Source: Burkholderiaceae bacterium
Lineage (GTDB): Bacteria; Pseudomonadota; Gammaproteobacteria; Burkholderiales; Burkholderiaceae
Reading direction: 5' to 3'
Assembly (NCBI GenBank): GCA_021166835.1
Contig: JAJPEN010000008.1
Coordinates: 1-64,000 of the forward strand
Length of the DNA stretch: 64,000 nt
This document shows positions 1 to 9,943 of the stretch, piece by piece (position 1 is the first letter of the stretch; each line of letters begins with the position of its first letter). The position numbers were made by a program, and so were the translations under genes. The notes beneath the pieces are model-generated. The model did not search any database and was not told the DNA's origin. It saw only the letters and a list, made by a program, of their open reading frames with translations.

Positions 1-801
<801 letters not shown>

Positions 802-845
802 GGCCTGCCCGCAGGCCCTCGTAGCGTCCGCGAGGCTTTCCCGGA

Positions 846-1742
846 GTGGACCACAGCCCGCCGCCGTTCTTCAAGCAAGGCCCGTCCGCCAACGCCCGGC
901 TGCTGTTCTTCTCGCTGCTCGCGATCGCGCTGCTCGTCGTCGACTCCAGGCTCGAAGTGCTCGGACGCCTGCGCCAGGGCATCGCGACGGTGCTCTATCC
1001 GGTGCAGCGCACGCTGCTGGTGCCGCGCGACGTGATCGGGGTGGGCGCCGAATACCTGGCCGAGGTCGGCCGGCTGCGCGCCGAGAACGCCGAGCTGCGC
1101 CGCCTCGAGGCGGCCAACGCCAACGCGCTGCTGCAGACCGAGCAGCTGGTGGCCGAGAACCAGCAACTGCGCCAGCTGCTGGCGATGCGCGAGCGCACCG
1201 CGATCCGTTCGGCGGTGGCCGAGGTGCTCTACGACGCGCGCGACGCGTTCTCGCGAAAGCTGGTGCTCGACAAGGGACAGCAAAGCGGCGTGATCGCCGG
1301 CCAGCCGGTCATCGACGCCTCGGGCGTCGTCGGCCAGGTCACGCGGGTCTACCCGCTGTCGAGCGAAGTCACGCTGATCACCGACCGCAGGTCGACGATC
1401 CCGGTGGAGATCCGCCGCACCGGCGAGCGCTCGGTCGCCTTCGGCGGCTCGCCCGACGGGACGATCGAATTGCGCTACCTGCGGACCAGCGCCGACGTGC
1501 GCGAGGGCGACCAGCTGGTCACCTCCGGGCTGGACGGGCTGTTCCCTCCGGGTTTGCCGGTGGGCACGGTGCGCTCGGTGGAAACCGCTTCGTCGGCGTT
1601 CGTGCGCGTGGTGGTCGAACCGGCGGCGCACGCCGAGCGCACCCGGCTGCTGCTGATCCTGCTGGCCGAACCGCCGGCGCAAGCGGCACCGCCGCCCGAG
1701 GAGCCGGCAGGCGAGTCGCGCCGGCGGCGTCGCGGGAGCTGA
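846..1742 (+). CDS. mreC: Rod shape-determining protein MreC
   Basis: Bitopic inner-membrane protein whose periplasmic part links MreB/MreD to PBP2. It starts at a GTG codon. A short cytoplasmic tail precedes one membrane helix at about residues 18-35. A leucine/glutamate-rich coiled coil follows (about 70-115, with LRAENAELRRLEAANANALL), then the beta-barrel MreC core containing DASGVVGQV and ITDRRSTIPVEIRRTG. The last 30 residues are Pro/Glu/Arg-rich and probably disordered. Length (298 aa) is normal. mreD starts 4 nt downstream. Confidence 0.95.
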   Translation: MDHSPPPFFKQGPSANARLLFFSLLAIALLVVDSRLEVLGRLRQGIATVLYPVQRTLLVPRDVIGVGAEYLAEVGRLRAENAELRRLEAANANALLQTEQLVAENQQLRQLLAMRERTAIRSAVAEVLYDARDAFSRKLVLDKGQQSGVIAGQPVIDASGVVGQVTRVYPLSSEVTLITDRRSTIPVEIRRTGERSVAFGGSPDGTIELRYLRTSADVREGDQLVTSGLDGLFPPGLPVGTVRSVETASSAFVRVVVEPAAHAERTRLLLILLAEPPAQAAPPPEEPAGESRRRRRGS

Positions 1743-1746
1743 CGCG

Positions 1747-2262
1747 ATGCAGATGCGTCCGCACTACCTGCTGCTTCCGGCGAACCGGGCGTTCATCACG
1801 TTCACGATCGCCTCGGCGTTCCTGCTCAACGTGCTGCCATGGGGACGCGCGACCGGCGTACCCGACCTCCTCGCGCTGGTGCTGGTATTCTGGAACATCC
1901 ACCAACCGAGAATGGTCGGGATCGGCATCGCCTTCCTGTTCGGGCTGCTGATGGACGTGCACGACGCGGCCCTGCTCGGCGAGCATGCACTGGCCTACAC
2001 GCTGCTCTCGTACGGAGCGCTGAGCCTGCACCGGCGGGTACCGTGGTTCCGCCTGCCCGGCCAGATGGCCCACGTGCTCCCGCTGTTCCTGGTCACGCAA
2101 CTGGTGCTGCTCGTGGTGCGCATGGCCGTCGGCGCAGGCTTCCCCGGCTGGTCGTGGTTCCTGCAGAGCTTCAGCTGCACGCTGTTGTGGCCGGTGGCGC
2201 ACTGGCTGCTGCTGGCGCCGCAGCGGCGCGCCGTCGACCGCGACGAGAACCGGCCGATCTGA
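1747..2262 (+). CDS. mreD: Rod shape-determining protein MreD
   Basis: Small polytopic inner-membrane protein of the elongasome. The 171 residues contain about five hydrophobic segments. The family stretch LLNVLPWGRATGVPDLLALVLVFW and the motif FLFGLLMDVHDAALLGEHAL fit MreD. It lies 4 nt after mreC and 22 nt before mrdA, so it is almost certainly co-transcribed with both. Confidence 0.93.
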   Translation: MQMRPHYLLLPANRAFITFTIASAFLLNVLPWGRATGVPDLLALVLVFWNIHQPRMVGIGIAFLFGLLMDVHDAALLGEHALAYTLLSYGALSLHRRVPWFRLPGQMAHVLPLFLVTQLVLLVVRMAVGAGFPGWSWFLQSFSCTLLWPVAHWLLLAPQRRAVDRDENRPI

Positions 2263-2284
2263 GACGTACTGATCCGACTGCGAG

Positions 2285-4231
2285 ATGGTCGAAGTCCGCG
2301 ACACCGAGCGCGACCTGTACCGGCTGCGGCTGCGGCTGGCGATTGCGATGGGCCTGGTGCTGGCCTGCTTCGGCCTGCTGGTCGGGCGCTTCGTCTACCT
2401 GCAGGTCTACCGCTACGCCGACTTCCACGCGCAGGCCGAGGACAACCGCATCGCACTGGTCCCGGCCCCGCCGGCGCGCGGCCTGATCTTCGATCGCAAC
2501 GGGGTGCTGCTCGCCGAGAACGTGTCGGCCTACACGCTGGAGATCTCGCCCAAGCGGGTGGACCGGCTCGAGGACACGATCGCCGCGCTCTCGGGTGTCG
2601 TCGAGATCACCGCGCGCGACCGACAGCGCTTCCGCCGGCTGCTCGAGGACTCGCGCAGCTCCGACAGCGTGCCGCTGAAGGTCCGCCTCACCGACGAGGA
2701 GGTCGCGCGCCTGGCGGTGAACCGCTTCCGCTTTCCCGGCGTGGAGATCAGCGCGCGGCTGTTCCGGAACTACCCGCTCGGCGAGACCGCCGCGCACGTG
2801 ATCGGGCACATCGGCCGCATCTCCCCGGACGACAAGCGCCGGCTCGAGGAACTGGAGCTGCTGTCGAACTATGCGGGCTCGACCCACATCGGCAAGGTCG
2901 GCGTCGAGGCCTCGTACGAATCGGCACTGCACGGCCGGGTCGGCTTCGAGGAGGTCGAGGTCTCGGCCGGCGGGCGAATCGTACGCAGGCTGTCGCGCCG
3001 GCCGCCCGTGCCCGGCTCGAACCTGGTGCTGTCGATCGACATCCGCCTGCAGAAACTCGCCGAGGAGCTCTACGGCGTACGGCGCGGCGCGCTGGTGGCG
3101 ATCGAGCCGAAGACCGGCGACGTGCTGGCCTTCGTCTCGCGTCCTTCGTTCGACCCCAACCTGTTCGTCGACGGCATCGACTCGCAGACCTGGCAAGCGC
3201 TGAACGAGGATCCCGACAAGCCGCTGATGAACCGGCCGCTTCGCGGCACGTATCCGCCCGGTTCCACCTACAAGCCGTTCATGGCACTGGCGGCGCTGAT
3301 GTCCGGCACTCGCACGCCGCAGGACACGATCTCCGACCCCGGCTATTTCCAGCTCGGCAACCACCGGTTTCGCGACTCCAGGCCGTCGGGCAACGGCATC
3401 GTCGACCTGCGCAAGTCGATCGTCGTCTCCAGCGACACCTATTACTACAAGGTCGCCTACGACATGGGCGTCGACCGGATCCACGACTTCATGAAACCGT
3501 GGGGTTTCGGCCAGCTCACCGGCATCGACCTCGAGCACGAGAACACCGGCGTGCTGCCGTCCTCGCAATGGAAGTTCAAGCGCTTCAAGCAGAAGTGGTT
3601 TCCGGGCGAGACGCCGTCGATCGGCATCGGCCAGGGCTACAACTCGTTCACGATCCTGCAACTCGCGCACGCGACGGCCACGCTGGCCAACGACGGCATC
3701 GTGATGCGGCCGCACGTGGTGCAGGCCATCGAGGACCCGATGACGCACAAGCGGCAGCGCACCGTGCCCTCCGAGAGCTACCGGATCGACCTGCGGCGCG
3801 ACTACCTCGATCTGGTCAAGAGCGCGCTGGTCGACGTCAACCGCTTCGGAACGGGGCGCATCGCGTTCGCCAACACCGGATACGTCGCGGCGGGCAAGAC
3901 CGGAACCGCGCAGGTGATCGGCATCAAGCAGGGCGAGCGCTACGACGCCAGGCGAATCGCCGAGCGCCACCGCGACCACTCGCTGTTCATGGCCTTCGCG
4001 CCGGTCGACGACCCGAAGATCGCGGTGGCGATCATCGTCGAGAACGGCGGCTTCGGCGCCCAGGCGGCTGCGCCGATCGCGCGCAAGCTGTTCGACTTCT
4101 ACCTGCTCGGCAAGCTGCCGAGCGAGGTGCCCGAGGACCTGCTGCCCCGGTTGCTCGACGAAGCCGAGCTGCGCGACGTGCCGGAAAGCGTCGAGCCCGA
4201 GCAGGTCGGGGAACCGGAGCCGAAGCCATGA
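2285..4231 (+). CDS. mrdA: Penicillin-binding protein 2 (elongasome transpeptidase)
   Basis: Class B DD-transpeptidase that crosslinks lateral-wall peptidoglycan with RodA. One N-terminal membrane anchor spans about residues 20-42. It is followed by the pedestal domain (RNYPLGETAAHVIGHIGRIS) and the transpeptidase domain. The active-site serine is S327 in the motif STYK. The second motif is SSD (SSDTYYYKVAYDMG), as in PBP2 of enterobacteria, and the KTG motif is AGKTGTAQV. The 648-aa length is normal. The stop overlaps the rodA start as ATGA. Confidence 0.96.
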   Translation: MVEVRDTERDLYRLRLRLAIAMGLVLACFGLLVGRFVYLQVYRYADFHAQAEDNRIALVPAPPARGLIFDRNGVLLAENVSAYTLEISPKRVDRLEDTIAALSGVVEITARDRQRFRRLLEDSRSSDSVPLKVRLTDEEVARLAVNRFRFPGVEISARLFRNYPLGETAAHVIGHIGRISPDDKRRLEELELLSNYAGSTHIGKVGVEASYESALHGRVGFEEVEVSAGGRIVRRLSRRPPVPGSNLVLSIDIRLQKLAEELYGVRRGALVAIEPKTGDVLAFVSRPSFDPNLFVDGIDSQTWQALNEDPDKPLMNRPLRGTYPPGSTYKPFMALAALMSGTRTPQDTISDPGYFQLGNHRFRDSRPSGNGIVDLRKSIVVSSDTYYYKVAYDMGVDRIHDFMKPWGFGQLTGIDLEHENTGVLPSSQWKFKRFKQKWFPGETPSIGIGQGYNSFTILQLAHATATLANDGIVMRPHVVQAIEDPMTHKRQRTVPSESYRIDLRRDYLDLVKSALVDVNRFGTGRIAFANTGYVAAGKTGTAQVIGIKQGERYDARRIAERHRDHSLFMAFAPVDDPKIAVAIIVENGGFGAQAAAPIARKLFDFYLLGKLPSEVPEDLLPRLLDEAELRDVPESVEPEQVGEPEPKP

Positions 4232-5340
4232 TCCACGAACAGCCGTCGCTGTGGCAGCGCCTGCGCCCGCGCGTGCTGGTGTTCGACGGGCCGTTGCTGC
4301 TGGCGCTGGCGCTGCTCGCGGCGCTCAGCCTGCTGAACATGTACTCGGCCGCGCTCGACTTCGACGGGCGCCTGGCGGACCACGGCCGCAACCTGCTGAT
4401 CGCCTTCGCGATCATGTGGGTCGCCGCGAGCCTGCCGCTGCGCTGGGTCCAGCGCTCGGCGGTGCCGCTCTACCTGGTCGGCCTGGCGCTGCTGGTGGCG
4501 GTGGCGCTGTTCGGCGACATCTCGAAAGGCGCGCGGCGCTGGCTCGACCTCGGCATCACGCGCATCCAGCCGTCGGAGCTGATGAAGATCGCGATGCCGC
4601 TGATGCTCGCCTGGTACTTCCAGCAGCGCGAAGGCGCCCGCGGCTGGGCCGACTTCGTCGTCGCCGGCGTGCTGCTCGCGCTTCCGGTCTGGCTGATCGC
4701 CCGCCAGCCCGACCTGGGCACCGCATTGCTGGTCTCGGCCGCCGGGGTCTACGCGATCTTCTTCGCGGGTCTGAGCTGGAAGGTGATCGCCGGCGGCCTC
4801 GTCGCCGGCCTCGCGGCGATGCCGGTGCTGTGGTCGGCCATGCACGACTACCAGCGGCACCGCATCCTGATGATGATCGACCCGTCCTCCGATCCGCTGG
4901 GCAAGGGCTTCCACGTGATCCAGTCGACGATCGCGGTCGGCTCGGGCGGCATCTGGGGCAAGGGCTGGACCGCCGGCACGCAGGCGCACCTCGAGTTCAT
5001 TCCCGAACGCACCACCGACTTCATCTTCGCCGTGTTCTCGGAGGAATTCGGGCTCGTCGGCAACCTGGTGCTGCTGACGGTCTACCTGCTGCTGATCGGC
5101 CGTGGGCTGGTGATCGCCGCCAACGGCGCGAACATCTTCGCGCGGCTGCTCGCCGGCTCGATCACGCTGATCTTCTTCACCTACGCGTTCGTGAACATCG
5201 GCATGGTGTCGGGCATCCTGCCGGTGGTCGGCGTGCCGCTGCCGCTGATGTCGTACGGCGGCACCGCGATGGTCACGCTCGGCTTCGGCGCGGGGCTGCT
5301 GATGGCGATCAGCCGCCAGCGCAAGCTGGTGCAGACCTGA
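4228..5340 (+). CDS. rodA: Peptidoglycan glycosyltransferase RodA
   Basis: SEDS-family glycosyltransferase that polymerises lipid II in partnership with PBP2. About ten membrane segments are visible in 370 aa. SEDS signatures are present, including GDISKGARRWLDLG, the RQPDLGTALLV motif with its conserved Asp, HVIQSTIAVGSGG, and GVPLPLMSYGGTAMV near the C-terminus. The ATG overlaps the mrdA stop, so translation is coupled. It ends the operon, and a convergent gene ends 18 nt downstream. I see no obvious hairpin terminator in that gap. Confidence 0.96.
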   Translation: MIHEQPSLWQRLRPRVLVFDGPLLLALALLAALSLLNMYSAALDFDGRLADHGRNLLIAFAIMWVAASLPLRWVQRSAVPLYLVGLALLVAVALFGDISKGARRWLDLGITRIQPSELMKIAMPLMLAWYFQQREGARGWADFVVAGVLLALPVWLIARQPDLGTALLVSAAGVYAIFFAGLSWKVIAGGLVAGLAAMPVLWSAMHDYQRHRILMMIDPSSDPLGKGFHVIQSTIAVGSGGIWGKGWTAGTQAHLEFIPERTTDFIFAVFSEEFGLVGNLVLLTVYLLLIGRGLVIAANGANIFARLLAGSITLIFFTYAFVNIGMVSGILPVVGVPLPLMSYGGTAMVTLGFGAGLLMAISRQRKLVQT

Positions 5341-5358
5341 GCCGGGCGCGCCGCGGCC

Positions 5359-6366
5359 TCATTCGCCAGCCACGCGCAACATGATCTTGCCGATGTGACG
5401 CGACGACTCCATCAGCTCGTGCGCGCGCGCCGCGTCGGCCAGCGCGAAGGTCTCGTGGATCACCGGCTGCACCTTGCCCGAGGCGAGCAGCGGCCAGACC
5501 TGCTCGCGCAATTGCGTGGCGATCTGCGCCTTGTCGGCCGCGCTGCGCGGGCGCAGTGTCGAGCCGGTCCAGGTGAGGCGCTTGACCATCAGCGGCGTGC
5601 AATCGATCTCCGCCTTCGGCCCGTTCAGGAACGCGATCTGCACCAGGCGGCCCTCGATCGCGAGCGCCTTGAAATTGCGCGCGATGTAATCGCCGCCCAC
5701 CATGTCGAGGATCAGGTCGACGCCGCGCCGACCGGTGAGCGAGGCGATGCGCTCGACGAAATCCTCGCGGCGGTAGTCGATCGCCGCGCTGGCGCCGAAC
5801 CGCTCGCACACCGCCGCCTTCTCGGGGCCACCCACCGTGGCGTAGACGGTGGCGCCGCGCGCGTGCGCCAGCTGGATCGCCGTCAGCCCGATCCCCGACG
5901 AGCCACCGTGCACCAGGAAGGTCTCGCCGGCCGCGAGCCGGCCGCGCTCGAACACGTTGGTCCAGACGGTGAAGAAGTTCTCGGGCAGCGCCGCGGCCTG
6001 AAGCAGCGACAGGCCCTGCGGCACCGGCAGTGACTGTCCGGCAGGCGCCACCGCGTATTCGGCATAGCCGCCGCCGTTGGTGAGCGCACAGACCGCGTCG
6101 CCGATCTTCGGCTCGCTGACGCCCTCGCCCAGCGCCACGACGTGCCCCGACACCTCGAGGCCGATCACCGGGGAGGCGCCGGGCGGCGGCGGATAGCGTC
6201 CCTGCCGCTGCGCGACGTCGGGCCGGTTGACGCCGGCCCAGGCCACGCGGATCAGCACTTCGCCTGCCGCGGGCGCGGGCACCGGCATGCGGCCGGCTCG
6301 CAGGACCGACGGCGCGCCGCCGGCGCCGTGATCGACGAATTCCATCGTTGCGGGGATCTGACTCAT
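5359..6366 (-). CDS. NAD(P)H-quinone oxidoreductase (zinc-free MDR family)
   Basis: Medium-chain dehydrogenase/reductase of the quinone oxidoreductase (PIG3/QOR) type, which reduces quinones or other electrophiles with NADPH. It has the N-terminal GroES-like domain (AWAGVNRPDVAQRQGRYPPPPG) and a Rossmann domain with HGGSSGIGLTAIQLAHARG at about residues 145-165. The cysteines that bind zinc in alcohol dehydrogenases are absent, which argues against a true ADH. I chose the start at MSQIPATMEF because the upstream in-frame codons give only Arg/Pro-rich sequence. It is convergent with rodA and divergent from the next cassette. Confidence 0.9.
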   Translation of the reverse strand: MSQIPATMEFVDHGAGGAPSVLRAGRMPVPAPAAGEVLIRVAWAGVNRPDVAQRQGRYPPPPGASPVIGLEVSGHVVALGEGVSEPKIGDAVCALTNGGGYAEYAVAPAGQSLPVPQGLSLLQAAALPENFFTVWTNVFERGRLAAGETFLVHGGSSGIGLTAIQLAHARGATVYATVGGPEKAAVCERFGASAAIDYRREDFVERIASLTGRRGVDLILDMVGGDYIARNFKALAIEGRLVQIAFLNGPKAEIDCTPLMVKRLTWTGSTLRPRSAADKAQIATQLREQVWPLLASGKVQPVIHETFALADAARAHELMESSRHIGKIMLRVAGE

Positions 6367-6446
6367 GACCTGACCCGGATGCTTGCGCGGGCCGGCCGCG
6401 TCGCGCATAGTCGCCCGACCGGACCCTTCTGACCGAGGAAGCAAAG

Positions 6447-7244
6447 GTGGCCACCATACACAATTCCGCCGGCGCGGACTACGCCTTCCTGGAGGGCGGG
6501 CGGGCCTTCTCCTCCGGCGTGATCGCGCTGCCGGGCTTCGAGATCGTGCGGGCACGGTTCGCGCGCGCGCTGCCGATCGCCGAGGGATTCGAGGCGATCG
6601 GCGCGCACCTTCGCGAACGTCATCGCCCGCTCACCGCGCTGTGCGCGGCCGAGCTGCGCTCGCCCGAGCCGGTGGGGCTGGCGGGTTTCGGCGAGTTCAA
6701 CGCCGGCTGGGTCGAGGTGCTCGAACGCTGGGGCCTGTTTCGCAACGAGCTGAACCCGGTGGCGCGCAGCAACGTCTGCCCGGTGCACGACGCGCCGGCG
6801 CAGCCCGTCTTTCACGCGTTCAGCTACACGGTGCCCACCGGTGCCGCCCACGCCGGCTTCCTGACCACCTCCGACCACGCGGCCGATGCGCCCGGCCCGC
6901 GCAGCTTCGTGATCGCCGGCTACGCCGAGTGGGAGCAGGGCACGCCGTTTCCCGACGGCATCGTCGCGTACCGCGACACCTCGCCGGCCGGGCTGGCGCG
7001 CAAGGCGGCCTTCGTGCTCGACGGCCTGCAGCGCAACACCGCCGCGCTCGGCGGCGACTGGAACGCGGTGACTGCGGTCCAGGTCTACACCGCGCACGAC
7101 ATCGGCGCGCTGGTGCCGCGCCAGTTCGCGCCGCGCGGCCTGGCCCGGCTCGGCATCGACTGGCACGTCTGCCGCCCGCCGGTCGACGGCCTCGAATTCG
7201 AGATCGACGTGCGCTGCGTGCGCCGCGAACTGGTGATCGATTGA
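6447..7244 (+). CDS. RidA/YjgF-like family protein, function unknown
   Basis: 265-aa soluble protein starting at GTG behind a GAGGAA ribosome-binding site. The C-terminal half resembles RidA/YjgF chorismate-mutase-fold proteins (ALGGDWNAVTAVQVYTAHDI), a family that includes enamine/imine deaminases and 2-aminomuconate deaminase. The N-terminal half (VLERWGLFRNELNPVARSNVCP, then FHAFSYT) does not match small RidA proteins, so this is a longer, two-part family. From memory, relatives are sometimes labelled aminomuconate-deaminase-like. I cannot verify that and assign no reaction. It is the first gene of the 6.4-12.6 kb cassette, 19 nt before the ThDP enzyme gene. Confidence 0.55.
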   Translation: MATIHNSAGADYAFLEGGRAFSSGVIALPGFEIVRARFARALPIAEGFEAIGAHLRERHRPLTALCAAELRSPEPVGLAGFGEFNAGWVEVLERWGLFRNELNPVARSNVCPVHDAPAQPVFHAFSYTVPTGAAHAGFLTTSDHAADAPGPRSFVIAGYAEWEQGTPFPDGIVAYRDTSPAGLARKAAFVLDGLQRNTAALGGDWNAVTAVQVYTAHDIGALVPRQFAPRGLARLGIDWHVCRPPVDGLEFEIDVRCVRRELVID

Positions 7245-7263
7245 ACGCAGACCGGGAGACACG

Positions 7264-9021
7264 ATGTCCGAAACCAGCGGCGGCGAACTGATCGCGCGCA
7301 TGCTTCAGAAGGAAGGGGTCGAGAAGGTTTTCGGCATCATCGACGGCACGTATTTCGGTTTCTACTCGGCGCTGCACCGGCTGGGCATCGAGATCGTCAC
7401 GCCGCGCCACGAGACCAGCGCCGCGCACATGGCGGGCGCCTACGCGCGGCTCACGGGCCGGCTGGGCGTGTGCATGGCCAGCAACGGGCCCGGCGTCGCC
7501 AACCTGCTGCCGGGACTGGTGGTCGAGCAGGCCGAGGGCAACCGGGTGCTCGCGATCACCAGCGCGCGGCGCATCGGCATCGCCGGCGCCGAGCGCCCGG
7601 GCGCCTACCAGAACTTCGACCAGACCGGCGTGATCGCGCGGATGGCCAAGTCGAGCGTGGCGGTGCCCGCGTTCGAGCGCATCGGCGAGATCGTGCGCAG
7701 GGCGCTGCGCCGCAGCTGGGAGGGCCGCCCCGGCGTGGTTCACGTCGACGTGCCCGAGAGCATCATGAACGGTAAGTTCAAGGATGCCGGAGCGCCGCTG
7801 CAGGAGCCGCATCGCTATCGCCGCGTCGATCCGCTGCCGGCCGCGCCCGCGCAGGTGGCCGGCGCGGCGCAGTGGCTGGTGCAGGCGCAGGCGCCGGCGA
7901 TCCACGTGGGCAGCGGCGTCGTCCACGCAGCCGCGTACGACGCGCTTCAGCGCGTGGCGGAGGCGCTGCAGGCGCCGGTCACGACCAGCTGGGCCGCCCG
8001 CGGCGCGCTGCCGGAATCCTCGGCGCTGGCGATCCCGATGGTGCACATCGAGTTGAACCAGAAGGTGCGCAACGAAGCCGACGCGATGCTGATCGTCGGC
8101 TCGCGCGTCGGCGAGACCGACTGGTGGGGCAAGCCGCCGTACTGGCGCGACGCGGCCGAGCAGAAGACGATCCAGGTCGACGCGGATGGCGAGGCGCTGG
8201 GCATGAACCGGCCGGTCGACCTCGCGATCGTCGCCGACGCGCGCTCGTTCCTCGAACAGCTGGCCGACGAGCTCGAACGCCGGCGCGACGAGATCCGGCT
8301 CGACGAGCGGCGCGCGCGCATCGAGCGCTATGCAAAAACGATGCGCGACGACCGCGCGCGCTGGGACAAGGCACTCGCCGACTTCTCGGTGCCGATGAAC
8401 CCGGCGCACGTGGCCCACACCTGCCGCGAAGTGTTTCCCGACGACACCGTGCTGGTGGCCGACGGCGGCAACGCGGCGGTCTGGACGATGTTCCACTGGC
8501 AGGCCAGGCAGCCGAACACGCTGCTGTCCACCTTCAAGTTCGGCATGCTGGGCGCCGGCGTCGCGCAGGCGCTCGGGGCCGCGGCGGCACGCCCCGGACG
8601 CCCGGTGTGCTGCATCATCGGCGACGGCGCGATGGGCTTTCATCCGCAGGAGATCGAGACCGCGGTGCGCAACCGCCTGCAGGTGATCTACCTCGTGCTC
8701 TGCGACCGGCAGTGGGGCATGGTCAAGATGAACCAGCAGTTCATGCTCAAGCCGCTGAAGACGATGATCATGAAGTCGCTCGGCCCCGAAGAGACCATCA
8801 AGGCCGATCTCGGCGAGATCGAATTCGACCGCATGGCCCAGGCGATGGGCGCGCACGGCGAGCGCGTCGCCGACCCGCGGCAGCTGCGGGCAGCGCTCGA
8901 GCGCGCGATCGCGTCGGGCAATTGCGCGGTCATTCACGTCGACGTCGACCCGGTCAGGCACATGTGGGCCCCGGGCCTGCTCCACTTCAAGAAGATGCAC
9001 GAAGAGCCGAAAGGCCGCTGA
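7264..9021 (+). CDS. Thiamine diphosphate-dependent enzyme, acetolactate-synthase-like
   Basis: Three-domain ThDP enzyme (pyrimidine-binding, central and pyrophosphate-binding domains), 585 aa, the usual size. The catalytic glutamate that activates ThDP is E50 in RHETSAAHMAGAYARLTG. The pyrophosphate/metal motif begins GDGAMGF at residues 453-455. Its distal end, normally Asn-Asn 24-27 residues later, reads Cys480-Asp481 (VLCDRQWGMV). Members of this superfamily decarboxylate 2-oxoacids or join acyl units. The substrate here cannot be read. It lies 10 nt before a BASS transporter gene, which suggests a transported organic acid as substrate. It is not a clear IlvB: no small subunit gene is nearby. 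Confidence 0.85.
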   Translation: MSETSGGELIARMLQKEGVEKVFGIIDGTYFGFYSALHRLGIEIVTPRHETSAAHMAGAYARLTGRLGVCMASNGPGVANLLPGLVVEQAEGNRVLAITSARRIGIAGAERPGAYQNFDQTGVIARMAKSSVAVPAFERIGEIVRRALRRSWEGRPGVVHVDVPESIMNGKFKDAGAPLQEPHRYRRVDPLPAAPAQVAGAAQWLVQAQAPAIHVGSGVVHAAAYDALQRVAEALQAPVTTSWAARGALPESSALAIPMVHIELNQKVRNEADAMLIVGSRVGETDWWGKPPYWRDAAEQKTIQVDADGEALGMNRPVDLAIVADARSFLEQLADELERRRDEIRLDERRARIERYAKTMRDDRARWDKALADFSVPMNPAHVAHTCREVFPDDTVLVADGGNAAVWTMFHWQARQPNTLLSTFKFGMLGAGVAQALGAAAARPGRPVCCIIGDGAMGFHPQEIETAVRNRLQVIYLVLCDRQWGMVKMNQQFMLKPLKTMIMKSLGPEETIKADLGEIEFDRMAQAMGAHGERVADPRQLRAALERAIASGNCAVIHVDVDPVRHMWAPGLLHFKKMHEEPKGR

Positions 9022-9031
9022 GCCGCGATCG

Positions 9032-9943
9032 ATGAGCGAAATCGACCTCGTACGCCTGAACTTCAGCCCGCAGTCGCTCGCGGTTCTCAACGGCATCCTC
9101 GCGCTGGTGCTGTTCGGCGTGGCGCTCGACATGAAAGTGTCCGACTTCAGGGCCGTCACGGCCGCCCCGCGCGCGACGCTGATCGGCATGCTGGGACAGT
9201 TCCTGCTGCTGCCGGCGGTGGGCTGGGCGATCGGCATGGTGCTCGAGCCGGCGCCGAGCATTGCGCTCGGGCTGATCCTGGTGGCCGCGTGCCCCGGGGG
9301 CAACATCTCGAACTTCCTGACCCACTTCGCGCGCGGCAACACCGCGCTGTCGATCACGATGACCTCGATCTCGACGGTCGCGTCGCTGGTCCTCACACCG
9401 TTCAACCTCGCGTTCTGGGGGAGCCTCAACCCCGACACCGCGCGCATCCTCACCGAAGTGGCCCTGAACCCGCTTGACGTGCTCGTCACGATCGTCTTCC
9501 TGCTCGGCATCCCGGCGGCACTGGGCATGGGCGTGGCGCACTGGTTTCCGAACGTGGCCGCACGTGCCCATCGGCCGGCGAAGATCCTCTCGCTGCTGTT
9601 CTTCGGCGTGTTCGTGCTCGGCGCGCTCGCGGGCAACTGGACGTACTTCATCGACTACGTCGGCCGCGTCGTGCTCGTGGTGTTCCTGATGAACGGGCTC
9701 GGCCTGCTGGGCGGCTACTGGAGCGGACGCCTCGCCGGCCTGTCCGAGCCCGATTGCCGCGCCACCGCGATCGAGGTCGGCATCCAGAACTCGGGCTTCG
9801 GGCTGATCCTCGTCTTCAATTTCTTCGGCGGCATGGGCGGCATGGCGATCGTCGCGGCCTGGTGGGGCATCTGGCACATCCTCACCGGTCTCGGGCTCGC
9901 GACCTGGTGGCGCCGCAGGCCGCCGCCGATATTGGCCGCATGA
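9032..9943 (+). CDS. Bile acid:sodium symporter (BASS) family transporter
   Basis: Polytopic inner-membrane protein of 303 aa with about nine to ten hydrophobic segments. The family features ACPGGNISNFLTHFARGNTALSITMT and ATAIEVGIQNSGFGLILVF match the two crossover sodium-binding regions of ASBT/PanS-type proteins. BASS members move bile acids, pantoate, pyruvate or other organic anions with sodium. The substrate here is unknown. The position between a ThDP enzyme and a dehydrogenase/epimerase (ATGA overlap with the latter) suggests it handles a substrate or product of the cassette. Confidence 0.88.
   Translation: MSEIDLVRLNFSPQSLAVLNGILALVLFGVALDMKVSDFRAVTAAPRATLIGMLGQFLLLPAVGWAIGMVLEPAPSIALGLILVAACPGGNISNFLTHFARGNTALSITMTSISTVASLVLTPFNLAFWGSLNPDTARILTEVALNPLDVLVTIVFLLGIPAALGMGVAHWFPNVAARAHRPAKILSLLFFGVFVLGALAGNWTYFIDYVGRVVLVVFLMNGLGLLGGYWSGRLAGLSEPDCRATAIEVGIQNSGFGLILVFNFFGGMGGMAIVAAWWGIWHILTGLGLATWWRRRPPPILAA

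Noticed and set aside
6447..7244. Firm assignment of the RidA-like protein as a 2-aminomuconate or chloromuconate deaminase
   Set aside because: The resemblance comes from memory of database labels; no catalytic residues could be tied to that reaction and no aromatic ring-cleavage genes are nearby.
7264..9021. IlvB acetolactate synthase large subunit
   Set aside because: No ilvN/ilvC neighbours, an atypical metal motif, and an operon with transporter and SDR genes make branched-chain amino-acid synthesis unlikely.
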